Below, one piece after another: positions 8,060 to 16,731 of a DNA stretch of 64,000 nt. The stretch is taken from positions 186,001-250,000 of the forward strand of contig NZ_JAKILU010000003.1 in the NCBI RefSeq assembly GCF_023283485.1, written 5' to 3'. Made by a program: the position numbers and the translations under genes. A model generated the notes under the pieces. That model worked only from the letters and a program-made list of their open reading frames with translations. It had not been told where the DNA came from and made no database searches. The first letter of the stretch is position 1, and each line of letters begins with the position of its first letter. The DNA comes from Shewanella glacialipiscicola (GTDB lineage Bacteria; Pseudomonadota; Gammaproteobacteria; Enterobacterales; Shewanellaceae).

Positions 8060-10147
8060 TTAGATTTTGTAGCTCATGCTCAGCATGATCATCTGTGCCG
8101 TGTAATCATGACTATTACTGCCAAAGCCTACGACGTTCCAAATCCCATCAACGGCGATATCATTGGCGGCGTCATTATCCTCATAATTCTCAATTTTGTA
8201 ATCAAAGCGTAGCGCCATTTTCTCGCTGGCTTGATATTGAGCGTATAGGTTAATGTTATGCACTTTGGCAAAATAATCGCCATAGTCACCGGTGATACCT
8301 TGTCTGACTTGAGTGTTACTGTCGGAGTCTGAGTAAGTATAATCCAGTCCCAGACGTAACTTATTCTCGAGCAGGTTGTTATAACTTAGGCCTGCGCCAA
8401 CAACATCAATCTGGTCTTCAATTAATCCGGTCCAGGTTGGTGTGCTGTAATTACTGCTGCCAGCTTGCTCAGATTCAATCGTTTGGTAATTGTAAAACGC
8501 TGTTGCCAGTATGTCATCGGTGATCATGTAGCTGATGTTAGCATCATAACTGGTGTCTTTTGACTCAGTTAAACCAATCACAGTATCGCTGTAGTCATCA
8601 AGCGCATAGCGAGCACCTAAATCAATCGTCAGGCTTTCTATGGGCGAGTGAGTCACACGAGCTTCGACTTGAGTTCTGTCACGGTTAGCCAGATTATACT
8701 TACGTAACAGGCTGTTAGTTTCAGACGATGTCCATTCAGAGGCTTGATATTGCGAGCCATCACGTTGACCGTAACTGCCCTTTACCCACATATCCCACAT
8801 CTCGAAGCTGTTAACTCGAAAACGTGCCCAAACAGTGTTTTCATCCGTTGTTTCACGGTCTTGATAATTACGTTCGTCACGTTTGAAGTCGTAGCCGCCA
8901 TCCAGCTTCATGCCGTTGGTAATACGATAATCCGCCGCCACTTTGACGCGTTGGCTGGTGTTATCGTAAGGGGTGTTATAGGCCACCTTACCGTTGACAT
9001 TGTTGATACTGACTTGGGTCCACTCTTCAACCTGCGTATTGTTATCACGGTCGCTATAGTCGTAGCTACCACTCAAGCGCAGTGATTGAGTGACTTTACT
9101 GACCACTTTTAAGTTCAACCCTGTGAGGTCAACTTTGGCATCAACAGCTTCTGTAGGCACTTGATAGCCATAGCCTGAGGTGACTAACGCTTGGTCTTGA
9201 CTCATTTGTCCTGCAAGCATACGGCCAGTCAATACATGGATACTGTCGTTGTATTGGCCCATTAATGACACTGTATGTGCCTGATTATCGGGGTCAAGGG
9301 CGAGAGCCCCTGAAGTTTGTGCGCCAAAAGTAGGATTAAAAGCACTGTCGAAATTTAACTGGTTGTACTCGTTTTTAAAAATCGAGCCATTGTAGTTAAG
9401 TGCAGTAAACCAACGATCGCCTTTAAGCTTGATGCCAGCTTCGATGGAGTCAGTGGTGTAATCCACAGGCTCAGCGAGCATCATCGATTGGTTAAAGAAT
9501 CCACCTGATGTTTTTTTCAAACCGATTTTTTCTTCACGCATGTAGTTCACATGTGTGCTCCACAGCGATTCACCTTGATAATCAAACCCTAAACCTGTGC
9601 GTTCACGCTTAAGCGACAGTTCTAAGGCATTGAGATTATCCAATAACAAAGGCATTTGGCTGCTTGAACCCGCCGTTATCCAGTTGTCTGGCAGGGTTAA
9701 GTGGTTACTACCCATGCCAGAGTAGGGCGTTAAGGCGCTATTGCTGTTGTACGTGGCAATCTGGCGATAGTTAACATTGACATTATATTGGCCCGGTTTG
9801 CCGGCGTTCACATCTAAGCGGCCGCCATCCATCCCCAGCTGATAAGCTTCAACACTGGCGCGATAACCTTTTTCACCGCGAAAGGCTAAGTCTGCATCAA
9901 ACTTACCCGCGACTTCGTTTGAAGTGCCAAAGGCATTCGCTGAGCGAATATCATTTTCGTTGTTGTAACCAATCCCCACGCCTACAGTGCCTGATGTTCC
10001 GGTTTCAACAAGGCAGCCTTTACAGCTCCAAGCGGACATTTTGACTTTTTCAGTATTGGCATTGGCCAAACCATACCCATCGGCCGCTATCGCAAAACCT
10101 GTGTTTGCTAGTAACGCCAGAGTGATCAAATTGAGTTTAAATTTCAT
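8060..10147 (-). CDS. mtrB: MtrB outer-membrane beta-barrel of the Mtr electron conduit
   Basis: A 695-residue outer-membrane protein with a signal peptide (MKFKLNLITLALLANTGFAIA) and a body of alternating short polar and aromatic beta strands ending LSMSYKI, typical of large barrels; the S. oneidensis protein is 697 residues. The barrel sheathes MtrA and links it to surface MtrC so that electrons cross the outer membrane. The CKGC motif at residues 42-45 (WSCKGC) is the hallmark N-terminal cysteine pair of MtrB; S. oneidensis MtrB has cysteines at the same positions, and Cys42 is reported to be important. It is the last gene of mtrC-mtrA-mtrB, 12 bases after mtrA, and is followed by an intrinsic terminator. 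Confidence 0.97.
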   Translation of the reverse strand: MKFKLNLITLALLANTGFAIAADGYGLANANTEKVKMSAWSCKGCLVETGTSGTVGVGIGYNNENDIRSANAFGTSNEVAGKFDADLAFRGEKGYRASVEAYQLGMDGGRLDVNAGKPGQYNVNVNYRQIATYNSNSALTPYSGMGSNHLTLPDNWITAGSSSQMPLLLDNLNALELSLKRERTGLGFDYQGESLWSTHVNYMREEKIGLKKTSGGFFNQSMMLAEPVDYTTDSIEAGIKLKGDRWFTALNYNGSIFKNEYNQLNFDSAFNPTFGAQTSGALALDPDNQAHTVSLMGQYNDSIHVLTGRMLAGQMSQDQALVTSGYGYQVPTEAVDAKVDLTGLNLKVVSKVTQSLRLSGSYDYSDRDNNTQVEEWTQVSINNVNGKVAYNTPYDNTSQRVKVAADYRITNGMKLDGGYDFKRDERNYQDRETTDENTVWARFRVNSFEMWDMWVKGSYGQRDGSQYQASEWTSSETNSLLRKYNLANRDRTQVEARVTHSPIESLTIDLGARYALDDYSDTVIGLTESKDTSYDANISYMITDDILATAFYNYQTIESEQAGSSNYSTPTWTGLIEDQIDVVGAGLSYNNLLENKLRLGLDYTYSDSDSNTQVRQGITGDYGDYFAKVHNINLYAQYQASEKMALRFDYKIENYEDNDAANDIAVDGIWNVVGFGSNSHDYTAQMIMLSMSYKI

Positions 10148-10159
10148 TTTCTCGTCTCC

Positions 10160-11161
10160 TTAGCGCTGTAATAGCTTGCCAGATGGATGGTTTGAACCAT
10201 GGACCTGACTGTGGCAATTTAAACAGCTCTTTCCACCCGTAAAGGCATTGTCACCGATATTTGAGCCCAAACCCGTATTGCCCAGATAAGCATTGCTGGC
10301 GTGGCCATCGCTAGCGTGACATTGCTGACACAGTTGCGGTGCGCGGGTTTTCAACATGGCATCATTCACGCTGCCGTGAGGATTGTGGCATGTAACACAA
10401 TTCTCAGTAACGGGAGCATGTTCCCACAATTTTGGACCGCGTTTTTCGGCGTGGCAGGAGTAACACGTTTCGTTGATGGTAGGCTTGTTAAGATCGGAAT
10501 CCGTCATACTCCCATGGGGATTATGACAATCGCTACAGGTCATTTGAGCCCATTTCAGTGGGTGACTTGAGCGCTTGTTCATGTCTGCTTTTTGCTTAGT
10601 GTGGCAGCTAGTACAGACTTCCATTTCAGTATTTTTTGATAACACAGGATCTTTTGCCACATGTACTTGGTGGCAAGAGGCACATGCGACATCGGCATTG
10701 TCATGGTGCCCCGCGTTCCAAGACATACGTTTATCGTCTTGGTGACAGCTCATACACACACTGTTTTGCTTGTCTGCACTTAAGGTAGATAACTTACCAA
10801 AAGTGATCATCGGCTCATTGCCGCCTTTGTTGTGTTGACCTAAAGGCCCATGACAGGCTTCACATTGTAGGCCAGCCATTGGGCTCTTTGATGAATCAAT
10901 GGCGCCATGGACACCTTTGAAAAGGTCCATCACTTTTTCAGATTTTTTATGGCACATTAAACAAGAATCAGCACCTTTGGGGGAATAGTTGCCTTCGGCG
11001 AACTTTTTATCCAATGTGGCTTCAACTTGCTCAGGAGTCATTTTTTCATCCCACTTTGAGGCGTAAGCGCTCGGTGTTATGCACAATGACATCACAGCAG
11101 ACATAGTCAAAGAGATGACCAGTGCCGGCAATAGGTTTTTAATTTTTAAGGTGTTCTTCAT
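10160..11161 (-). CDS. mtrA: MtrA periplasmic decaheme c-type cytochrome
   Basis: A 333-residue protein, exactly the length of S. oneidensis MtrA, with a signal peptide ending near SAYA. I count ten CXXCH heme sites (CLMCH, CEACH, CMSCH, CASCH, CTSCH, CSDCH, CYSCH, CVTCH, CQQCH, CLNCH) spread evenly along the chain. MtrA takes electrons from periplasmic and inner-membrane carriers and passes them through the MtrB barrel to MtrC. The start at 11161 gives the known [16 protein letters not shown]-terminus; the open frame upstream adds nine unlikely residues. It lies between mtrC (68-base gap containing a strong hairpin) and mtrB (12-base gap). Confidence 0.97.
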   Translation of the reverse strand: MKNTLKIKNLLPALVISLTMSAVMSLCITPSAYASKWDEKMTPEQVEATLDKKFAEGNYSPKGADSCLMCHKKSEKVMDLFKGVHGAIDSSKSPMAGLQCEACHGPLGQHNKGGNEPMITFGKLSTLSADKQNSVCMSCHQDDKRMSWNAGHHDNADVACASCHQVHVAKDPVLSKNTEMEVCTSCHTKQKADMNKRSSHPLKWAQMTCSDCHNPHGSMTDSDLNKPTINETCYSCHAEKRGPKLWEHAPVTENCVTCHNPHGSVNDAMLKTRAPQLCQQCHASDGHASNAYLGNTGLGSNIGDNAFTGGKSCLNCHSQVHGSNHPSGKLLQR

Positions 11162-11199
11162 AATAGGCTTCCCAATTTGTCCCAACAAGATTCAAGAAA

Positions 11200-11217
11200 G
11201 GGGGAGTTAACTCCCCC
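11200..11217 (-). other. GC-rich palindrome between mtrC and mtrA
   Basis: GGGGGAG-TTAA-CTCCCCC is a perfect 18-bp palindrome beginning 12 bases past the mtrC stop. On the minus strand it is followed by TTTCTTG, so it resembles a weak intrinsic terminator or a 3'-end-protecting hairpin inside the operon. Confidence 0.75.
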
Positions 11218-11229
11218 TGCTTGGGCAAA

Positions 11230-13200
11230 TTACATTTTCACCTGAGTGTGATCTGTTGGTGTGGGTTTGTGACAGTAGAAACACGTTTCTGACTGCGCCG
11301 CTTGGTTAGCTTGGACATAATCGCCGTTCACAATCGCGCCCATATTCTCTAAGCCATGGCCAATGGACTCTGGCGTGTGGCATGACGTACAAGTGGCTGT
11401 GATTGGCGTGGTGTATTTACCTGCAGATGTCGCTAGTGCGCCTTTGACCTTGAATGCATCTAGGTTGAAGTCGTTATGACACTGAGTACATTCTTTGATG
11501 ACACCTTGCTTGCCGTGAACCACGTGCAGTTTCATCTCCAATGCACCTTTGTTAGCGCCAGAGGCATAAGTACCATCAGGTGTATGACAAGCAACACAAC
11601 CATCAACCCCGACGATAGCTTTACCGTTAGCATCTTTTGCATGTGATACTTGTTCAGTCATCACAAAACCTGAATGGTGGCCTTTGTGAATTTCGAAGGT
11701 GTCACCGTGACAGCCTTGGCAAGTGCCAAACTCAACTGAGTTAACATGGCGCATGCTTGGTGCTTTACCTGACTTAGTACCAAAGGCTAGCTCAGCTTTC
11801 ATACTAGTAGTCGCGCTATCAGTGGTACATGCCGTCAAGGTAGTACCAGTGTTACACATTTCTAAGCCAATAAAGGTAAAGGCAGTATCAGTGTCGCCAG
11901 CGCCAAAAGGTAGGGCAGGTGTTGTGAATACCAGTTTACCGTCAACTATGGTTACACCCGCTTGCAGTGCGCCATCTTTAACTAAATCTTTTGCTATTTT
12001 GGCTTTTCCACTACCAGGACTTGGGTTGTAACCCATGATTGGGAAGTTAGGGCCAACGTTAGTCGCTGTTTCTAAACGTTTGATTTTGTCTTGAACTGTG
12101 GCTGCATCAATGGCGTTACCGTCTTTATCTAAGATAGAGACAGTTAATATCGCAGTATCGTCAGCTTGTGCCGCTAATGCTGCAGATATACCTAACTGCG
12201 CAATAACCGCTTTCTTATCAGCAGTCTTGCCAGTGTGGAGTTCAGCAGTCCAATTACTGTTATGGCAGGCAATGCAATTAGAGTTATCTAGCTGTTGTGA
12301 GTGACCTTTACCCGCAGCGAAGTCGATATTGCTATGACAGCTTCCACAGGTGGCGGCCGTTGGAATACGTGACCAATTATCCCAGTCTGGCGCAGCATCA
12401 CTGGCTGTGTGACAGCTTTGACAGCTGTCTAATGAGCCTAGCTTTAAGTCTTTATGTTTTGCGTGCACCAGCACATTAAACTCATTGCCAGGTTTTACTT
12501 TACCTTCGGTATGGCAACTGGCGCAGAAGTTGACATCACTGGTGTAGTGTTTAGCGTTGATAACATCTTCGTGGCAAGTATTACAGCTGGCGGTAGTGAC
12601 GATTTTGCGGCTATAGGTCGCTTCTGCGCCTGTGTCTGCAACGTAATCAAATATACCGGTAAATACAGGTAGCGTAGTGCCATCTGGTAGTGGCGCTGGG
12701 GTTGTGCCACGGATATAGTTGTTTAGCACAATACGTTGTGCTAATTCACTGTTATAGGCTGCGCGAGTGCTTGAGTTGAGGTTAGTGCTGAAGCTATAGC
12801 TGTAGCTGCCATTTTTGTTATCAACTAAGCTGCCGGCGCATTTGTTTACCTTAGGCGTTAAATCACAGGTCTCGTCAACAAGATATTGCCACTGTGAGGC
12901 ATTACCCGCCCCTGTTGCACCTTGTGGTACCAGTTGTTCTGCATAAAATTTGAAGTACTGTAAGCCGACAACCGGCATGTCATCTTCGTTAGTGACTCGA
13001 AAATCCACATGAGGCAGGCCATCGGTGATGATAGCTTTTTCGAACGTGAAATTAAGCGTTTTAATGGCGCCTGCTGGCTCGCCACCTGGTTCACCCGGCT
13101 CACCAGAATTACCATCGCTGCCACCACAACCTGTTAAGGCCATAGTCACTGCACTTGCTGCGAGCAACAGTGCGATTTTAGTTTTATGTGTGTTCATCAT
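11230..13200 (-). CDS. mtrC: MtrC (OmcB) outer-surface decaheme c-type cytochrome
   Basis: A 656-residue lipoprotein with an N-terminus very like S. oneidensis MtrC (MMNTHKTKIALLLAASAVTM), lipobox ALTGC with Cys25, and the near-identical C-terminus AAQSETCFYCHKP...HTQVKM. Ten CXXCH motifs fall in two groups of five (CNTCH, CASCH, CQSCH, CGSCH, CIACH; CQGCH, CVACH, CTQCH, CTSCH, CFYCH), matching heme domains II and IV, with beta-rich domains I and III before each. It is the terminal reductase for Fe(III)/Mn(IV) oxides, flavins and electrodes. The start at 13200 has AGGGA a few bases upstream; the next ATG is also possible. The non-heme beta domains differ from what I recall of S. oneidensis more than the heme domains do. 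Confidence 0.96.
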   Translation of the reverse strand: MMNTHKTKIALLLAASAVTMALTGCGGSDGNSGEPGEPGGEPAGAIKTLNFTFEKAIITDGLPHVDFRVTNEDDMPVVGLQYFKFYAEQLVPQGATGAGNASQWQYLVDETCDLTPKVNKCAGSLVDNKNGSYSYSFSTNLNSSTRAAYNSELAQRIVLNNYIRGTTPAPLPDGTTLPVFTGIFDYVADTGAEATYSRKIVTTASCNTCHEDVINAKHYTSDVNFCASCHTEGKVKPGNEFNVLVHAKHKDLKLGSLDSCQSCHTASDAAPDWDNWSRIPTAATCGSCHSNIDFAAGKGHSQQLDNSNCIACHNSNWTAELHTGKTADKKAVIAQLGISAALAAQADDTAILTVSILDKDGNAIDAATVQDKIKRLETATNVGPNFPIMGYNPSPGSGKAKIAKDLVKDGALQAGVTIVDGKLVFTTPALPFGAGDTDTAFTFIGLEMCNTGTTLTACTTDSATTSMKAELAFGTKSGKAPSMRHVNSVEFGTCQGCHGDTFEIHKGHHSGFVMTEQVSHAKDANGKAIVGVDGCVACHTPDGTYASGANKGALEMKLHVVHGKQGVIKECTQCHNDFNLDAFKVKGALATSAGKYTTPITATCTSCHTPESIGHGLENMGAIVNGDYVQANQAAQSETCFYCHKPTPTDHTQVKM

Positions 13201-13370
13201 TTTTTCCCTGCATAGGTTTGGCATTGCTTAAACACTATAGTTCTAAAACCAACAGATCTATGTCTGTATTTTTTGGCCAGTAGAAGCATTTAAGTGGATG
13301 CTGGAAATAGAATTCCCCAAGGAAAGGCTAACCTAACATGACCTTAAAATCTCCAAGGCCTTTGCTAATG

Positions 13371-13393
13371 TGTGACTTGGATCTTTCTATTTC
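13371..13393 (-). promoter_or_regulatory. CRP-like half-site block upstream of mtrC
   Basis: On the plus strand the block reads TGTGACT, two variable bases, GATCT, two variable bases, CTATTTC. TGTGA is a perfect CRP half-site; the other half (TCTTT) matches TCACA poorly. The same block occurs before omcA at 15893-15915, identical at 19 of 23 positions. CRP is known to activate mtr/omcA expression in S. oneidensis, so a CRP role is likely but inferred. Confidence 0.55.
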
Positions 13394-13469
13394 TAAAGTG
13401 GTATGTAAAGTGAGAGTTAAAAATGATTATAGAATGAAAAAACAGCAGATTTTTGAAGATGATAATAAA

Positions 13470-13501
13470 AAGAGAGAGGTTTGCACCTCTCTCTTTTTTT
13501 G
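13470..13501. terminator. Terminator of omcA (bidirectional hairpin)
   Basis: AAGAGAGAGGT and ACCTCTCTCTT pair around TTGC. It sits about 57 bases past the omcA stop. On the minus strand TTTTATTAT follows; on the plus strand a longer T run follows. Confidence 0.88.
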
Positions 13502-13552
13502 TTAGCTCAACACTGCGTCTTTATTTACAAAATGAGGCAGTGTTATTGTTAA

Positions 13553-15745
13553 CTAATTACCGTGTACTTCACTCAGTTGAGTCGGCGTGTGGCATGTTGC
13601 ACAGCTTTCAGATGCACGAGTTTGAACATCCGCTGCACTGCTGCCATTTAAGATACCACCGTTAGTCTCAATGTGAGATTTCGCCGTGTCACTAAGGTAC
13701 TTCTGGTGACAACTTAAGCAAGTACCCGTATCTGAGGAAATCCAAATATCGGCACCGTTATTAGCCATATCACCAAAACGCCATGTGCGTGTTGGCGCGC
13801 GGCCTAAAGTGATACCAGTAATGACGTTTGACTTATCAACCGTATGGCAAGTTGCACAATCGGTTTTTAATACAGTACCTGATTGTACGCCTGCATATTT
13901 CAGGTAATGGCCTTCACGCTCGTGGGCTTTCCAAGCGAAGCTGGTTGGGATCTTGCCACCAGGATAATTGGTGTCAGTTTTCAAGCCTTTATCCGAAGTA
14001 TGACAAGTTTGGCAGTTTACACCGTTGTCATAATGGTGGATTTCTTGATTGTGACAACCTTGGCACTTAGCAGCATCAATGATTTCACGTCGATTTTTTG
14101 CTGTGGCAGAACTGTCTACTCCATTATCTTTCCACACAAAATGGTATGGAGTTTCTTTAACTGCGACCTTACGTACGTTTGCTGCAGAACAATCAGTCAT
14201 TACGACTGCTGCAACGCCATAGCCACCATTATTGAAACACACATCTAGTGTCGAAAATAGTTCGAATGTCTTGCCATTAGCATCAGCAGGTAAATTAAAA
14301 TTAGTGCCTGTTAATGAATAAGTTTTACTTACTTCATTATAGGTACCTTCACTTAGCGCGATACGACGTTTGCTATAAGATGCGCTAGCATCACTTGGGT
14401 AATCTTTATCTGAATCCCATGCAACCACTACACGTGAGCTTTGACTGACGAAGGCTTTCTCGACGGCATTACCATCTTTGTCAACAACTTGGACATCAAA
14501 AGTGATTTTGCCCGTGTTATTAGCGCCTACATTCGTGAATTTAACGCTCATTGCTTCGGCATCTGTGTATGCCTTTAATACATCCCCGTGACGTTTAGCC
14601 GCACTGCCTGTTCCACCATAGGGTTCGGTTGCATTATGGCAAGCGACACAATCTGTGCTGCTATGGTTGCTCGAAGGCTTCTCTGTATGACAAGCGATAC
14701 AAGCAGTATTGCTTAAGTCCGCTTTAAATAGATCTGCATTCGCAGGCGCATTTACACCTTCAACGTGGCAGGAACTACAATCAGCAGCTGGTTTTTGAGG
14801 GAAATTGACTTTTCCGTAGTCGATGACTTTACCGCCATAGCCCACAATCTTGTACGGTGCTGCTAATAGTGCACCATTGGCATCGACAGTATTTCGGTCA
14901 GCACCTTTATGAATTGCATGGATCATATAGGTAAAATCAACACTATTGCCTGATTCTGGGTCGCCAGAGGTGGCAGTATGGCAGGATGCACAGTTTTCAA
15001 TATCGATTCTGCGACCGCCGTGTAGCGCTAAACTTTCAGGCTGGTGACAGGTATAACAGGTCTCAATTGAAACAACGTTACGTGTCTGAATACCTTCTGT
15101 TTTACCGGTAGATGGCTGCCAGTCTAGGTGCGCATTAGCCGTGACTTGAGGTAATTCAAGTTCTAATGTTGCACGTTGAGTTGCATCAGCACTGTAAGTG
15201 ATGGTTAATGGTTCAGTAACATTGGCAATATTGGCTTGGTATGTGTAGCTATAACTACCATCACCATGGTCGACTAAACAGCTATCACACTTAGCTGCTG
15301 CTTCCACGTTGGCCTGATATTGATCTGATGGATTAAGATTATTTACACCTGTAGGGACAGTACCGGGTGCTTTTTTGTCATTTATGTAGGCTTGCCATTG
15401 GAAACCGCGATCAGCAGGCTTAGCGGGATCGTCTGTTGCAACAGTGACATGTGTTAACTGCGCAATACCAAAGCGAATGTCGTGATCTTTTGTTAAGCCT
15501 AGAACGGCTACGCCATTGGCATTTTCTAATGTAAAGTTGACAGTAACCTTACCGGCTTCAACAGTAGCATTAGTGAAATCAGCTTTTAGTGTTGGAGTGG
15601 CATCGATATTGACACCAACCACTCCTGGTTTTCCATCTTCACCATCTTTACCATCACTCCCACCGCAAGCGGTGAGCAGTAGTGAAAGTAAACCGGCACC
15701 CAACATCGCTTTTGTTGCGCTATTGAAATTGAACCGTTTCATCAT
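13553..15745 (-). CDS. omcA: OmcA outer-surface decaheme c-type cytochrome
   Basis: A 730-residue lipoprotein nearly identical at its N-terminus to S. oneidensis OmcA (MMKRFNFN.ATKAMLGAGLL, lipobox LLTAC with Cys27). Ten CXXCH motifs: CYTCH, CASCH, CSSCH, CIACH, CVACH, CQGCH, CQTCH, CATCH, CLSCH, CATCH. Cys153-Cys156 (KCDSCL) is a CXXC without histidine and is not a heme site. OmcA reduces minerals and flavins at the cell surface, with or beside MtrC. The C-terminus reads CHTPTQLSEVHGN, where S. oneidensis has TPS, the proposed hematite-binding motif. The start at 15745 is preceded by AGGGA; a second ATG follows directly. Terminators show it is a separate transcription unit from mtrCAB. UndA is excluded because that family carries 11 hemes. 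Confidence 0.96.
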   Translation of the reverse strand: MMKRFNFNSATKAMLGAGLLSLLLTACGGSDGKDGEDGKPGVVGVNIDATPTLKADFTNATVEAGKVTVNFTLENANGVAVLGLTKDHDIRFGIAQLTHVTVATDDPAKPADRGFQWQAYINDKKAPGTVPTGVNNLNPSDQYQANVEAAAKCDSCLVDHGDGSYSYTYQANIANVTEPLTITYSADATQRATLELELPQVTANAHLDWQPSTGKTEGIQTRNVVSIETCYTCHQPESLALHGGRRIDIENCASCHTATSGDPESGNSVDFTYMIHAIHKGADRNTVDANGALLAAPYKIVGYGGKVIDYGKVNFPQKPAADCSSCHVEGVNAPANADLFKADLSNTACIACHTEKPSSNHSSTDCVACHNATEPYGGTGSAAKRHGDVLKAYTDAEAMSVKFTNVGANNTGKITFDVQVVDKDGNAVEKAFVSQSSRVVVAWDSDKDYPSDASASYSKRRIALSEGTYNEVSKTYSLTGTNFNLPADANGKTFELFSTLDVCFNNGGYGVAAVVMTDCSAANVRKVAVKETPYHFVWKDNGVDSSATAKNRREIIDAAKCQGCHNQEIHHYDNGVNCQTCHTSDKGLKTDTNYPGGKIPTSFAWKAHEREGHYLKYAGVQSGTVLKTDCATCHTVDKSNVITGITLGRAPTRTWRFGDMANNGADIWISSDTGTCLSCHQKYLSDTAKSHIETNGGILNGSSAADVQTRASESCATCHTPTQLSEVHGN

Positions 15746-15892
15746 GATATTTCCCTGCAATAGTTGTAATCATCATCTAACAATGGGTAAATAGAAATAA
15801 ATCTCATTACCCGCATAAGATGTGTGGAATTATTTTTCCATCTGTAAGGCTAACGAAGTCACTGCTATTAATCCTTCATTTTAGGTGGGTAA

Positions 15893-15915
15893 TGTGACTA
15901 AGATCTGACTATTTC
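15893..15915 (-). promoter_or_regulatory. CRP-like half-site block upstream of omcA
   Basis: TGTGA, six bases (CTAAGA), TCTGA: three of five bases of the second half-site match TCACA. Its sequence and its 48-base distance from a second shared block (AAGGCTAAC at 15846-15854) equal those of the mtrC promoter. It lies about 160 bases upstream of the omcA start. Confidence 0.58.
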
Positions 15916-16372
15916 TTTTGGAGTAGTTGGCCGCATCGTAAACGTGCCTCTTATATCTGTTGTTATTGGCTTTTTAGGCTTGTGTTACAGGATTTGTTTA
16001 TTGGGTGAACGCTTAAGCCGTTAACCATTAAGTTTTGTTTGTGACTGATAAGCTCGATGTTAACTTTAATTATTTGATCCGTTTTTAATAAAGCAGTGAC
16101 TTAATAGGTGCACTAAATGAGCTGCTATATTGCAATGGCTGGTGTGCGGATCATGGTTGGTGTTGTCGTGGTAATCTTTTTCCACTTACGCCATTAAACT
16201 TGCCCAAACAGGGCACTTATAGGGCGCATTAGGTAAGGGGCTGCGCTTTGACTTGAAGAGTAATCGTTAGCAAATTTGTCGTATTCAAGAGGTAACGATT
16301 CCTTCTGGCATTTTTTATTTTCAGTTGACCGTTTATTCATGAGGTTTTTTGTCACATAATAGCCAACACAAT

Positions 16373-16387
16373 TGAAAACTATTATCG
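16373..16387 (+). promoter_or_regulatory. Fur-box-like site upstream of feoA
   Basis: On the minus strand CGATAAT-A-GTTTTCA matches the 7-1-7 Fur pattern TGATAAT-n-ATTATCA at 11 of 14 positions. It lies about 105 bases before feoA. Fur control of feo operons is well established in gammaproteobacteria; occupancy here is inferred. Confidence 0.55.
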
Positions 16388-16491
16388 TTACCAATCAAAA
16401 ATCTTGATCTAGGTAAAGTTATTAGGGTCATTGCTCAGTTACAATGAGCACAGTTTTTCGAACTGGACCTGTTGCAGAGGTAGGATACGTA

Positions 16492-16731
16492 ATGAAGTTA
16501 AGCGAACTCAGCCCCGGTGATCGCGGTGTTATTTCTGAAGTCGGGCGCTTAGATCTACCGCAAACCGTAAAGCGCAAGTTGTTATCTATGGGGATAACAC
16601 CCAATACGCGTTTTTTATTGATCCGATATGCACCAATGGGCTCAGGTTTAGAGTTGGATATTCGTGGTAGTAAACTTTGTATGCGCAAAGACTTGGCAGA
16701 CATCATTGAGGTGGAAAAGGCGAATGGCTAA
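16492..16731 (+). CDS. feoA: FeoA ferrous iron transport accessory protein
   Basis: A 79-residue SH3-like cytoplasmic protein (MKLSELSPGDRGVISEVG ... LELDIRGSKLCMRKDLADIIEV), the normal size for FeoA, which modulates FeoB. I start at 16492, where GAGGTAGGA lies upstream and the family N-terminus MKLSEL begins; the frame extends 16 more codons upstream without support. Its last 8 bases overlap feoB, so the two are translationally coupled. No FeoC follows. Confidence 0.93.
   Translation: MKLSELSPGDRGVISEVGRLDLPQTVKRKLLSMGITPNTRFLLIRYAPMGSGLELDIRGSKLCMRKDLADIIEVEKANG

Larger units (their letters stand above)
13201..13552. other. Intergenic region with mtrC promoter and omcA terminator
   Basis: No gene is visible. 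The mtrC side holds a ribosome site (AGGGA) and two sequence blocks shared with the omcA promoter at 13323-13332 and 13371-13393. The omcA side holds a bidirectional hairpin terminator at 13470-13501. Confidence 0.7.
15746..16491. other. 746-base intergenic region between omcA and feoA; mtrFED absent
   Basis: In S. oneidensis mtrF, mtrE and mtrD lie between omcA and feoA. Here I see no long open frame and no CXXCH-coding remnant on either strand. The left part holds the omcA promoter with its CRP-like block; the right part holds a Fur-like site before feoA. The middle (about 15930-16360) shows nothing I can assign. Confidence 0.75.

Noticed and set aside
8744..9085. 113-codon plus-strand open frame opposite mtrB
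   Set aside because: Entirely antisense to a well-supported gene, with no ribosome site or family resemblance.
16194..16394. 66-codon minus-strand open frame in the omcA-feoA gap
   Set aside because: Covers the Fur-like site and promoter region of feoA, has no recognisable domain or ribosome site, and shows no heme motif that would mark an mtrF remnant.
15746..16491. Degraded mtrF, mtrE or mtrD sequences
   Set aside because: Reading both strands showed no CXXCH codon pattern and no long frame, so pseudogenes are not supported.
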